In this document: positions 32,357 to 40,569 of the stretch, piece after piece
Layout: each line of letters begins with the position of its first letter
Numbering within the stretch: position 1 is the first letter of the stretch
Assembly (NCBI RefSeq): GCF_947500125.1
Contig: NZ_CANMRA010000021.1
Coordinates: 1-64,000 of the forward strand
Source of the DNA: an uncultured Kocuria sp.
GTDB taxonomy: Bacteria > Actinomycetota > Actinomycetes > Actinomycetales > Micrococcaceae
DNA length: 64,000 nucleotides
Direction of reading: 5' to 3'
Position numbers and translations under genes: made by a program
The notes under the pieces: model-generated
Seen by the model: only the letters and a program-made list of their open reading frames with translations
The model's database searches: none
What the model was told of the DNA's origin: nothing

Positions 32357-32689
32357 TCACTGTCCTCCGCCGGGCTCGCACTGGTCGGCGCAGTCGCGCA
32401 GCCGCGCCACGAGCTCCTGCGCCGCCGGGTCCTGGTCGAACTCGCTCACCACGAGGCGCCGGACACCGGAGCTCTCCTGGACCTCGATCACGTAGGACTG
32501 CTGGTCGGCCGTCCCACCGCGGGTCGTCGGGGCGGTCGACTCCAGCCGGTGCGCACGGACGGTCTCGAAGAGGTCGAGGAGCGCGTCCTGCTGCGCCCGG
32601 GGCAGGGACTCCGTCTCGAAGCTTCTCTCCACGGCCAGCCCGGGGAAGTACGCAATGCCTCCCTCGAGGCGGTAGCTGACTCTCGCCAT
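32357..32689 (-). CDS. Emfourin-type inhibitor of M4 peptidase
   Basis: 110-residue protein of the protealysin inhibitor emfourin family: short beta-rich start VSYRLEGGIAYFPG, a central helical LPRAQQDALLDLFETVRAH, then SYVIEVQESSGVRRLVVSEFDQDPAAQELVARL. Emfourins are encoded beside protealysin-like M4 peptidases and keep them inactive inside the cell. Here it follows the M4 gene by about 76 bases on the same strand, the expected arrangement. The start is ATG 32689 or GTG 32698; the GGAGGG signal fits neither perfectly. Confidence 0.85.
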   Translation of the reverse strand: MARVSYRLEGGIAYFPGLAVERSFETESLPRAQQDALLDLFETVRAHRLESTAPTTRGGTADQQSYVIEVQESSGVRRLVVSEFDQDPAAQELVARLRDCADQCEPGGGQ

Positions 32690-32765
32690 GAACGGCACCG
32701 TCCCTCCGTAGGACGCGGATGGCCCGGGCCGGTCCCGCGCGAGGACCGGCGGGGCCGGTGGGGAA

Positions 32766-34154
32766 TCAGTTCCCGACTATACCCGTGGCGCCCTTCCTGG
32801 TCAGGCGCCAGCACCCGTCCGCTCCCTCGAAGGTGGACATGGCACCCGTGGCGACGTCGCCCGCGAGCGTGCCGGCGTAGCGGGCCGAACCGGCGTCGAA
32901 GGACAGGAGCAGGGTGCCGTCCTGCTGGTGCCACCTGCCGGACAGCTCACCGGTGAACGACCCGTCGTCGTGGAACATGAGGCTCGTCTGCGCGTAGGGG
33001 TCCGTGCAGCCCCAGCTGTAGTGGAGCACCCATTCGTCCACGAGGGCGCTCACGGCCCGGGCCGCCTCGGGGGTGACCCCCACCTGCTGCCACGCGTCCG
33101 CCACCACGGCCTGCTCCGCCGGCCCGAACAGGGCGGCGGCGTGCTTGATCGTGAGCCCCGCGAAGTCCTTGAACTGCGCGGTCCACCGCAGGCGCCGCAG
33201 CTCGGGGTCCCGCATCGCGGCATACCAGATCTTGCCGGCCCGGTCCCAGCTGTAGCCGCCCAGCCCGATCGCCGCGAGGTGGAAGGCCCGGTTCGGGATG
33301 CCGGAGTTGATGTGCACCCCACCGTTGTCGTCCAGGGTGTGCACGAAGCGGGACATGTGGTCCGGCTGAGGGTCCTTGCCGAGCACGTCGTCGTCGAACG
33401 CGGTGCCGGGTGCCTTCATCGACCGGAGGCCGACGCCGTCGACGGCGCTCGTGAAGAGGCCGGCGCCGATGATCCAGTCGGCGTTCGCCGCCGTCTGCCG
33501 GGGCTCGGCCACGTACTGCGCGACCATGGCCCCGATGACGTCGGAGAAGTGCTCGTTGAGCGCTCCGGACTGGTACATGTACAGGAGATCGGACTCGTGC
33601 GTGGTGATGCCGTGCGCGAGCTCGTGCCCGATGACGTCCACGGAGGCGGTGAAGCGGTTGAAGTACTGGCCGTCGCCGTCCCCGAAGATCATCTGCCGGC
33701 CGTCCCACGCCGCGTTGTTGTACTTGTTCTGGTAGTGCACCGTGCCGAGCAGGGGCATGCCGGCGTCGTCGAGGGAGTTGCGCCCGAAGACGTCCTGCAG
33801 GAGGTCGAACGTGGAGCCCAGCCCGTCGTACGCCTCGTCCACGGCGGGATCGCCGCTGGCGGGGTCCCCCTCGGAGCGCACGAGCGTCCCCGGCAGCTCG
33901 GCGGTGTTGCCCGCCGAGTGCACCCTGCGCTCCCGGTGGGCGGTCGCCTGCATCGCGACGGATCGGGCGGTCAGATCCGCGATCAGACGTTCCGCCCGGA
34001 CCGTGGTGTCCACGGCGAGTGCGGCGAGGGCGTTCCTGCGGGTCTGCTCGTCCCCGTGCACCGCCATCTGCTCGTGCACGTACGGCGGGATCACGCCGCA
34101 GAACGGTCCGTGCCCGGGCCTGCGCTCGGGCCTGTGTCCGTGCTCCATGCTCAT
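32766..34154 (-). CDS. Protealysin-like M4 metallopeptidase with extra C-terminal domain
   Basis: Thermolysin-family zinc peptidase of 462 residues. No signal peptide: it starts with a short protealysin-type propeptide region (FCGVIPPYVHEQMAVHG). The zinc motif HELAH is near residue 176, the third ligand in NEHFSDVIGAM near 203, and the substrate motif GGVHINSGIPNRAFHLAA near 280. After the catalytic domain (about residue 370) an extra domain of some 85 residues follows, from WVLHYSWGCTDPY to GCWRLTRKGATG, which is repeated as a separate protein upstream. GGGGAGACG precedes the ATG. Its emfourin inhibitor is downstream. Confidence 0.9.
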   Translation of the reverse strand: MSMEHGHRPERRPGHGPFCGVIPPYVHEQMAVHGDEQTRRNALAALAVDTTVRAERLIADLTARSVAMQATAHRERRVHSAGNTAELPGTLVRSEGDPASGDPAVDEAYDGLGSTFDLLQDVFGRNSLDDAGMPLLGTVHYQNKYNNAAWDGRQMIFGDGDGQYFNRFTASVDVIGHELAHGITTHESDLLYMYQSGALNEHFSDVIGAMVAQYVAEPRQTAANADWIIGAGLFTSAVDGVGLRSMKAPGTAFDDDVLGKDPQPDHMSRFVHTLDDNGGVHINSGIPNRAFHLAAIGLGGYSWDRAGKIWYAAMRDPELRRLRWTAQFKDFAGLTIKHAAALFGPAEQAVVADAWQQVGVTPEAARAVSALVDEWVLHYSWGCTDPYAQTSLMFHDDGSFTGELSGRWHQQDGTLLLSFDAGSARYAGTLAGDVATGAMSTFEGADGCWRLTRKGATGIVGN

Positions 34155-34174
34155 CGTCTCCCCACCTGTCCGCA

Positions 34175-34564
34175 TCAGATCCGGTTGCCCGCGGCGTCCA
34201 GCTCACCGGGCGCCGTTCCCGCGGAGTCCCGCCGCCGCCCGGCGACGTCGGCCGGTTGTCCGGCGCTGCTGTCCGCGGGTTCCGGCTCGCCGGTGGCCCC
34301 CTGCCTGGTCAGGTACCAGCAGCCGCCCGGCGTGCCGTCGAAGGAGGACATCGCCCCCGCCCCCGCACTTCCGGTGATCGTGCCGCCGTACTGCGCGGGG
34401 CCGTCGGCGAAACGGAGCAGCAGCGTGCCGTCGTGCTGCCGCCAGGCGCCGGAGAAGCCGCCGCCCGAGAAGGTGCCGTCCGGGTTGAACGCCAGGCTCA
34501 CCCGGCCGTAGTCGTCGGTGCAGCCCCAGCTGAAGTGGAGCACCCACGGACCGGAGATCGTCAC
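34175..34564 (-). CDS. Free-standing paralogue of the M4 peptidase C-terminal domain
   Basis: 129-residue protein whose first 85 residues align with the C-terminal domain of the M4 peptidase: WVLHFSWGCTDDYG, DGTFSGGGFSG, QHDGTLLLRF, GAMSSF and GCWYLTRQGATG are shared. A disordered tail follows. The domain is not one I know; it looks like a small beta-barrel with two conserved cysteines. GTG at 34564 is favoured because the homology begins there and GGAAAGGGG lies upstream; ATG 34648 would add 28 residues. It ends 20 bases before the peptidase start, so the two are co-transcribed. Confidence 0.65.
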   Translation of the reverse strand: MTISGPWVLHFSWGCTDDYGRVSLAFNPDGTFSGGGFSGAWRQHDGTLLLRFADGPAQYGGTITGSAGAGAMSSFDGTPGGCWYLTRQGATGEPEPADSSAGQPADVAGRRRDSAGTAPGELDAAGNRI

Positions 34565-34693
34565 TGTTCCGCCCCTTTCCTCGACCGGCGCGCGAGCACC
34601 GGCGGGACCGTTGACCGGGTTCTCCGGGGACCGGGGAACCATGTGCATCGATCATCCCACCACAATCCGACGGTGTACCGGTCGGAGCGGAAA

Positions 34694-35764
34694 TCAGCAG
34701 CCGACGCCTTGCGGATTCTCCAGGCAGTCGTCCGCGTAGTTGCGCACCGTGGAGCGCCAGACGCTGATCGGCACCGGCGCGCTCGCCACGTCGTTGAGCC
34801 CCGCCACGGGCAGCCACGGACCGCCCGCGACGGAGTACTCGCCGGAGAACCAGGTGGTGAGCGAGACGGCGTAGTCACCGGTCTCGGTGTAGACGTGGCT
34901 GGTGTCGGTCTCCACGTCCCACGCTCCCTCCGCGAGCGGGGCGCCGCTGAGCTCGGTGGGTCCGAGCGCGGTCCCGTCGCCGTAGTCCCACGCGTACCGG
35001 ACCGGGACGGCGCGCACCTGCACGGGGAACCCGCCCAGCTCGGTGCTGAACTGCTGGGGCCGCGCCTCCGCCCAGACGTTGGTGTGCATGCCCCGCAGCG
35101 TGTCGGGTGCGGGCTGGACGGCACTGGCCGCGGGCGCGACGGCGAGCGTCTTGAAGTCCTGCAGGGTGAAGGTCGGCAGCTCGACGACCTCCTCGCCGCC
35201 CTCCGCCTCGGCCACCGAGACACACATGGGCTCGCCCCACGGCGTGCTGGGACCGTCCCCCTGCCGGACGACGACGTTCATGTAGACGCCCTCCCCACCG
35301 TCGGCCGTGGTGCAGTCCCGTTCGGCCAGGCAGTCCTCCAGGATGTCGCCGGTCCGGTTGGTGCAGGGGTTCTGCAGACCGAACGTCTGCTGCTTCGACT
35401 GCGCGATGGTGTCCGGGTTGAACGGCCGGTCGATCCCCTGGTCGTTCAGGTACTGGCGGAGGGCTTTCTGGAAGACGGGGTCCTCGTCCGGGTCGTAGTC
35501 GACGGGTGTGGCCGCCTCGTGCTTACCAGACACGAAATTTTTCAGGTCATTCCGTTCGTTTTCTCTGCGTACGTCGACCGATATTTTCACCTTTTCGCCA
35601 TCCGCATATGAATCAAAAGTGTAGGATTCGCTTTTTTGTAGCTCATTCTTCCTGAAAAGTTTTTGGCTGGAGCTACTCTCGTCCTCTTCCGCTGCGTGGC
35701 TCGCAATGGAAGGTGGAAGAATTAGCAATATGGACAGCAGCACTACGGTACGGGAGGCATTCAT
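34694..35764 (-). CDS. Secreted protein with PKD-like domain
   Basis: 356-residue exported protein. A signal peptide covers residues 1-25 (TVVLLSILLILPPSIASHA). The C-terminal third contains a PKD-like beta-sandwich: VRYAWDYGDGTALGP and SHVYTETGDYAVSLTTWFSGEY. Cysteines at CTNRTGDILEDCLAERDC and at the very C-terminus could form disulfides. The ATG overlaps the TAA of the upstream DUF6318 gene (TAATG), so they are coupled. The 5' 240 bases are strikingly AT-rich compared with the rest. It probably interacts with the lipoprotein at the cell surface; function unknown. Confidence 0.7.
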   Translation of the reverse strand: MNASRTVVLLSILLILPPSIASHAAEEDESSSSQKLFRKNELQKSESYTFDSYADGEKVKISVDVRRENERNDLKNFVSGKHEAATPVDYDPDEDPVFQKALRQYLNDQGIDRPFNPDTIAQSKQQTFGLQNPCTNRTGDILEDCLAERDCTTADGGEGVYMNVVVRQGDGPSTPWGEPMCVSVAEAEGGEEVVELPTFTLQDFKTLAVAPAASAVQPAPDTLRGMHTNVWAEARPQQFSTELGGFPVQVRAVPVRYAWDYGDGTALGPTELSGAPLAEGAWDVETDTSHVYTETGDYAVSLTTWFSGEYSVAGGPWLPVAGLNDVASAPVPISVWRSTVRNYADDCLENPQGVGC

Positions 35765-36080
35765 TACTGTCCGCCTGGGATCGGGGCGAGGGTGATATAA
35801 ATCCAACTGCCGTCTGCGAAATCCATATAAAGTATGGATTTATCGCCCGGCTCTCCCGGTGCATCCACCTCGATTTCGGCATCGCTTACCAATTGCCCTG
35901 ATTCTCGCTTGTAGACGACCACGGGTTTGTATATGCCGTCCGCGGCCCTGAAAAGTTCCGCCTGACTGATTTCAACTGACTCTCGGCCACCAATTGCCCA
36001 GCTTCCCTCCTCATAGACGGCACCCAACTCGTCTAGTTCGTCCATGCATGCTTCACATGCATCGCTTGTGATTTCCCGCG
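35520..36080. other. AT-rich mosaic patch
   Basis: In this otherwise very G+C-rich window, about 560 bases are visibly AT-rich; in 35581-35640 only 21 of 60 bases are G or C. The patch covers the 5' end of the PKD-like gene and the 3' half of the DUF6318 gene, and both genes return to normal composition at their outer ends. Confidence 0.75.
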
Positions 36081-36417
36081 CATACGAGGTGTCGCCGGTC
36101 TGGTAGGCGTACCACATGGCGTCGGACCAGTAGTCGAGGAAAGCCTGCGCCCCCTCCCGGGACTCCTCCCGCGCCAGCTCCGGCATCACGGGCTTCGGCA
36201 CGTTCTGTGCAGGGCCCGCGAGCGAGGCCGGCACGTAGTCGGCGGGAGTGCCCTCAGGGCTGGGCGCCGCCGAGGTCGCCGAGTCCGCCGAGACCGACGG
36301 GGTGGCGCTGGAAGGTGACGCCGCGGCGCCGTCGTCGTCGCTGCCGCACCCCGTGAGGAGCAGTGCCGCCAGCACGAGCCCCCCGACCGCCGTGCCGACT
36401 GGGTTGGACCGGACCAT
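35764..36417 (-). CDS. DUF6318 family lipoprotein
   Basis: 217-residue lipoprotein. A signal peptide ends in the lipobox LLLTGCGS (cysteine near residue 23), followed by a Ser/Ala/Pro-rich linker. The globular part resembles DUF6318: PKPVMPELAREESREGAQAFLDYWSDAMWYAYQTGDTSYAREITSDACEAC. GGGGAAC lies upstream of ATG 36417. It is coupled to the PKD-like gene by a one-base overlap. The C-terminal half lies in the AT-rich patch. Anchored outside the membrane; role unknown. Confidence 0.8.
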   Translation of the reverse strand: MVRSNPVGTAVGGLVLAALLLTGCGSDDDGAAASPSSATPSVSADSATSAAPSPEGTPADYVPASLAGPAQNVPKPVMPELAREESREGAQAFLDYWSDAMWYAYQTGDTSYAREITSDACEACMDELDELGAVYEEGSWAIGGRESVEISQAELFRAADGIYKPVVVYKRESGQLVSDAEIEVDAPGEPGDKSILYMDFADGSWIYITLAPIPGGQ

Positions 36418-36574
36418 GAAGTTCCCCGCTTCGCTCTGCCACGGCCGGACGGGCCGGCTGGATGGGTCAGATGGTAAGTGCCCTCCGCTGTGCGGGAGCA
36501 ACCCCTGTGGACACCGGAAAATACGCGTTTTCATGGGGCCAGGTCAGCAGCACCCTCGTCACGAATTCGTTAAT

Positions 36575-36585
36575 GTCACACTGAC
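36575..36585. promoter_or_regulatory. NrtR-type operator GTCA-CAC-TGAC
   Basis: The core GTCAnnnTGAC matches the known NrtR operator core. It lies 57 bases before the nrtR start, just upstream of a candidate -10 TATAGT (36598-36603). A second palindrome, CAGTG-N7-CACTG (36591-36607), overlaps the -10. Repression of the nad operon by its first gene is the likely role. Confidence 0.55.
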
Positions 36586-36641
36586 TTGAACAGTGTTATA
36601 GTCACTGCAACCTGAAGGTACTGGTCGTGAAGGAGGTGACG

Positions 36642-37346
36642 ATGACCCCGCAGACCGTGGCGCTGGCCGTGTCGACCGTCATCTTCGCCGCCCGGGACAC
36701 CGGCCCCGACGGCCGCAAGGAGCTCTGGCTGCCCCTCGTCCGGCGCATCCGCGACCCCTTCCGGGGGATGTGGGCCCTGCCCGGGGGGCCGCTCCAGCCG
36801 CACGAGGACCTCGAGGCCTCCGCCGCCCGCTCGCTGCAGCTCACCACCGGCCTGCAGCCCGGCTACCTCGAGCAGCTCTACGCCTTCGGCGGCCTGACCC
36901 GCTCGGCGAACGCCGAGGAGCGCGTCGTGTCGATCGTCTACTGGGCCTCGATCCGCGCCGACCAGGCCTCCGACCTCCACGCCGACCTCAACGTCACGTG
37001 GATGCGCACCACCGAGCTGCCGCCCCTGGCGTTCGACCACACCGACATCGTGGACTACGCCCTCTACCGGCTGCGCAACAAGATCACCTACAGCCGCGTG
37101 GCGCACTCCTTCCTCGGCGAGACCTTCACCCTCGCCGCACTGCGGGAGGTGCACGAGGCGATCCTCGGCACCCCCCTGGATCCGGCCAACTTCCGGCGCC
37201 AGGTGCTCGCCTCCGGCGCCGTCCTCGACACCGGCACCCGCCTGGAGGGCACCCGACACCGCCCGCCCCGGCTCTACCGCTACGACACCGACCTCGACCT
37301 CGCCGACCGCACCCCGGCCGGCCGCACCACCCAGGAGCAGACATGA
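36642..37346 (+). CDS. nrtR: NrtR-type transcriptional regulator of NAD biosynthesis
   Basis: 234-residue protein: N-terminal Nudix fold and C-terminal winged helix (YSRVAHSFLGETFTLAALREVHEAILGTPLDPANFRRQVL). The Nudix box is degenerate (GPLQPHEDLEASAARSLQLTTGL lacks the catalytic EE), which is usual for NrtR, a sensor of ADP-ribose or NAD-related nucleotides rather than a hydrolase. AAGGAGGTGAC precedes ATG 36642. The stop overlaps the nadA start (ATGA). First gene of the nrtR-nadABC-desulfurase operon and probably its repressor. Confidence 0.9.
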   Translation: MTPQTVALAVSTVIFAARDTGPDGRKELWLPLVRRIRDPFRGMWALPGGPLQPHEDLEASAARSLQLTTGLQPGYLEQLYAFGGLTRSANAEERVVSIVYWASIRADQASDLHADLNVTWMRTTELPPLAFDHTDIVDYALYRLRNKITYSRVAHSFLGETFTLAALREVHEAILGTPLDPANFRRQVLASGAVLDTGTRLEGTRHRPPRLYRYDTDLDLADRTPAGRTTQEQT

Positions 37347-38638
37347 CCTCCGTCGCCACCCGCATCGACCTGCTGGCCGAGAAGCCGGCCGAGCTTCCGG
37401 GCACCGCCCCGGCCACCAGCACCTGCAGCACCGACCTCGCCGCGAACCCGTGGGACTTCGCGCCCACCGTCGCCGCCGGCTACGGCCCCGGCGCCTCCGA
37501 GGCCGACGTGGTGCCCACCGGCGCCCCCGCCCAGCCCGTCATCCCCGAGGAGTACCAGCACGCCTCCGCCGAGGAGCTCGACCGGCGGATCACCGCCGCC
37601 AAGGAGACCCTGGGCGAGCGCGCGGTGGTGCTCGGCCACTTCTACCAGCGGGACGAGATCGTGAAGCACGCCGACTTCCTCGGCGACTCCTTCCAGCTCG
37701 CCCGCGCCGCCAGGAGCAAGCCGGAGGCCGAGGCCATCGTGTTCTGCGGCGTGCACTTCATGGCCGAGACCGCCGACATCCTCTCCGGCGACCACCAGTC
37801 CGTGATCCTGCCCAACCTCGCCGCCGGCTGCTCCATGGCGGACATGGCCGACGAGGACTCCGTCGAGGAGGCCTGGGAGCAGCTCATGGACGTCCTCGGG
37901 GAGACGACGGCGGACGGCCGCCAGACGGTCGTCCCGGTGACCTACATGAACTCCTCCGCGGCGCTCAAGGCGTTCTGCGGCCGGCACGGGGGCATCGTGT
38001 GCACCTCCTCCAACGCCGCGACCGTCCTGGAGTGGGCGTTCGAGCGCGGCCAGCGGGTGCTGTTCTTCCCGGACCAGCACCTGGGCCGCAACACCGCCAA
38101 GGCCATGGGGATCCCCCTCGAGCAGATGCCGATGTGGAACCCGCGCCAGGACCTCGGCGGGAACACCGCGCAGGACCTGCAGGACGCCCAGGTGATCCTC
38201 TGGCACGGCTTCTGCTCCGTGCACCGCCGCTTCACCGTGGCCCAGATCGACAAGGCTCGCGCCGAGCACCCCGGGGTGCGGGTGATCGTGCACCCCGAGT
38301 GCCCCATGCCCGTGGTCGACGCCGCCGACGAGAACGGCTCCACCGACTACATCCGCAAGGCCATCGAGGCCGCCGAGCCCGGCAGCACCTTCGCGATCGG
38401 CACCGAGATCAACATGGTCAACCGGCTCGCCGACCAGCACCCCGAGCACACGATTTTCTGCCTCGACCCGGTGATCTGCCCGTGCTCCACGATGTACCGG
38501 ATCCACCCCGGCTACCTCGCGTGGGTGCTCGAGGAGCTCGTGGCCGGGCGCGTGATCAACCAGATCACCGTGGACCCCACGACCGCCCGGGACGCCGAGG
38601 TGGCGCTCGAGCGGATGCTGGCGGCGCTGCCGCGGTGA
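37343..38638 (+). CDS. nadA: Quinolinate synthase
   Basis: [4Fe-4S] enzyme of 431 residues condensing iminoaspartate with dihydroxyacetone phosphate to quinolinate. The repeated-domain motifs are LGHFYQRDEIVKHADFLGDS, VFCGVHFMAETADIL, VTYMNSSAALKAFCG, and the Fe-S cysteines in FCGVHF, HPECPMPV and CPCSTMYRI. It has the longer N-terminal extension seen in actinobacterial NadA. Overlaps nrtR and nadB by four bases at each end. Its iron-sulfur cluster may be supplied by the cysteine desulfurase at the end of the operon. Confidence 0.96.
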   Translation: MTSVATRIDLLAEKPAELPGTAPATSTCSTDLAANPWDFAPTVAAGYGPGASEADVVPTGAPAQPVIPEEYQHASAEELDRRITAAKETLGERAVVLGHFYQRDEIVKHADFLGDSFQLARAARSKPEAEAIVFCGVHFMAETADILSGDHQSVILPNLAAGCSMADMADEDSVEEAWEQLMDVLGETTADGRQTVVPVTYMNSSAALKAFCGRHGGIVCTSSNAATVLEWAFERGQRVLFFPDQHLGRNTAKAMGIPLEQMPMWNPRQDLGGNTAQDLQDAQVILWHGFCSVHRRFTVAQIDKARAEHPGVRVIVHPECPMPVVDAADENGSTDYIRKAIEAAEPGSTFAIGTEINMVNRLADQHPEHTIFCLDPVICPCSTMYRIHPGYLAWVLEELVAGRVINQITVDPTTARDAEVALERMLAALPR

Positions 38639-40569
38639 GCACGCACCCGGCACCGCGCGTGCTCGTGGTGGGCTCCGGCATCGCCGGTCTCACCGCGGCC
38701 CTGGGCGCCGTCCGCCACGGGCTCGACGTGACGCTGCTGAGCAAGGGCGCCCTCGACGAGACCAGCACGGCCCGCGCGCAGGGCGGGATCGCGGCCATGA
38801 CGGCCGCGCTCCCCGCCGGCCAGCCCCGCGACTCCGAGGAGCTCCACGTCCAGGACACCGTCGCCGCCGGGGCGGGGACGTGCGACGACGACGCCGTGCG
38901 CGTCCTCGTGCGCGACTCGGCGGCCGCGATCGACGAGCTCGTGGCGTGCGGTGTCGGCTTCGACCGCGAGGCCGGAACGGACTCCCCCTGGCTCGAGGGC
39001 CTCGAGGGCGCCCACTCCGTGCCCCGGATCCTGCACGCCGGCGGCGACGCGACCGGCCACGAGATCCAGCGCGCCCTCCTGGCCGCCGCGCTGGCGGCCG
39101 AGACGTCCGGGCGCCTGCAGATCCTGCGGCACACCATGCTGGTCGACCTCGTACTCGGCCCCGGCGGCCGTGCGGCCGGGGCCCTCGTCCTGACGGGCCC
39201 CGGGGACCGGCTGCACGAGCTGACCGCCGACGCCGTGGTGCTCGCCACGGGCGGGGCCGGGCAGCTCTATCCGCACACCACCAACCCGGCCGTGGCCACC
39301 GGCGACGGCGTCGCCGCGGCCCTGCGGGCCGGCGCCGCCGTGGCGGACCTCGAGTTCGTGCAGTTCCACCCGACGGCGCTGGCCGCCCCGGGCTGCTTCC
39401 TGGTCTCGGAGGCCGTCCGCGGCGAGGGCGCCGTGCTGCGGGACGCCACGGGCCGGCGCTACCTCGAGGACGTGCACCCGCGCGCGGAGCTCGCGCCCCG
39501 CGACGTCGTGGCCCGCGAGAACGTCCGCCGGTCCCTGGCCCAGGGCGGCCGGCCGGTCCTGCTCGACTGCACCGGGTTGGCTCCGTCCGGCCCCGGCCTG
39601 CATGGGGCCGGCACGACCGCAGAGTTCCTCGCCCGGCGCTTCCCCACGATCGACGCCGCCCTGCGGGCGCACGGCGTCGACTGGTCCCGCGAACCGGTCC
39701 CGGTCACCCCGGCGGCCCACTACCTCATGGGCGGGGTCGCCACCGACGGACTCGGCCGCACCACCGTCCCGGGGCTCTACGCCGTGGGCGAGTGCGCGGC
39801 CACGGGCGTGCACGGCGCCAACCGGCTCGCCTCCAACTCGCTGCTCGAGGGTGCCGTCTTCGGGGCCCGCGTGGCCGGCGCACTGCAGGCGGACGCGCTG
39901 CGCACGGACGCACTGGGGACCGGCCCAGCGGACGACGACGCCCCGGCGCGCCTCGTCCTGCCCGGCCGCGCCGAGATCCTGCCGGCGGCCGGTCGTTCCG
40001 GGATCGCGGCCGCCCGGTCGCGGAGCGCTGCGCCGGTCGACAGGGACACCGTGCCGGTCGACAAGGACACCGTGCTGTTCGACAAGGACACCGAGCCGGT
40101 CGACGGAGAGGCTCTGCCGGTCAACGGAAAGGCTCTGCCGGTCGACGGGGACACCGAGCGGCGCGACGGGAGTGCCGTGCCGGCCGACGGGAACACCGAG
40201 CCGTTCGACCGCGAGCAGTTCCAGGACGCCATGTGGGCCGGCGCCGGCGTCCTGCGCGACCGTTCGCGGCTCGAGGCGCTGGCCCGGCGGCTGGCCGGCT
40301 TCCGCCCACCCACCGGTCTCTCCCGCCGCGCGGTCGAGGACCGGAACCTGCTGACCGTGGGCCGCGCCGTGGCCGCGGCGGCCCTGCACCGCACCGAGTC
40401 CCGGGGTGCCCACTACCGGGAGGACTTCCCGGCGTCCGATCCCGCCCGCGCGCGGCGCACGTTCTGGCGCCTGGACCCACCCCCGGTCGCGCTCGACAAA
40501 CCCTCATTGACCAGGGGATATACCCGTCTTGACATATTCGACATCCCGGAGAGGACCCCCGCATGCTGA
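38635..40569 (+). CDS. nadB: L-aspartate oxidase with an inserted heptad repeat
   Basis: FAD enzyme of 644 residues oxidising L-aspartate to iminoaspartate for NadA. The FAD motif is VVGSGIAGLTAALGA at the start, then ARAQGGIAAM, HAGGDATGHEIQRAL, EFVQFHPTAL and HGANRLASNSLLEG, all intact. Between the FAD part and the C-terminal helical domain, residues 467-522 are eight tandem heptads (PVDKDTV-like) from a 21-bp minisatellite, an insertion I do not know in other NadB proteins. GTG start overlaps nadA (GTGA), and the stop overlaps the nadC start by seven bases. Confidence 0.93.
   Translation: MSTHPAPRVLVVGSGIAGLTAALGAVRHGLDVTLLSKGALDETSTARAQGGIAAMTAALPAGQPRDSEELHVQDTVAAGAGTCDDDAVRVLVRDSAAAIDELVACGVGFDREAGTDSPWLEGLEGAHSVPRILHAGGDATGHEIQRALLAAALAAETSGRLQILRHTMLVDLVLGPGGRAAGALVLTGPGDRLHELTADAVVLATGGAGQLYPHTTNPAVATGDGVAAALRAGAAVADLEFVQFHPTALAAPGCFLVSEAVRGEGAVLRDATGRRYLEDVHPRAELAPRDVVARENVRRSLAQGGRPVLLDCTGLAPSGPGLHGAGTTAEFLARRFPTIDAALRAHGVDWSREPVPVTPAAHYLMGGVATDGLGRTTVPGLYAVGECAATGVHGANRLASNSLLEGAVFGARVAGALQADALRTDALGTGPADDDAPARLVLPGRAEILPAAGRSGIAAARSRSAAPVDRDTVPVDKDTVLFDKDTEPVDGEALPVNGKALPVDGDTERRDGSAVPADGNTEPFDREQFQDAMWAGAGVLRDRSRLEALARRLAGFRPPTGLSRRAVEDRNLLTVGRAVAAAALHRTESRGAHYREDFPASDPARARRTFWRLDPPPVALDKPSLTRGYTRLDIFDIPERTPAC
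40033..40200 (+). repeat. 21-bp minisatellite in nadB
   Basis: Eight in-frame 21-bp units encoding PVDRDTV, PVDKDTV, LFDKDTE, PVDGEAL, PVNGKAL, PVDGDTE, RRDGSAV and PADGNTE. The GGTCGAC core is kept in most copies. Confidence 0.85.
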
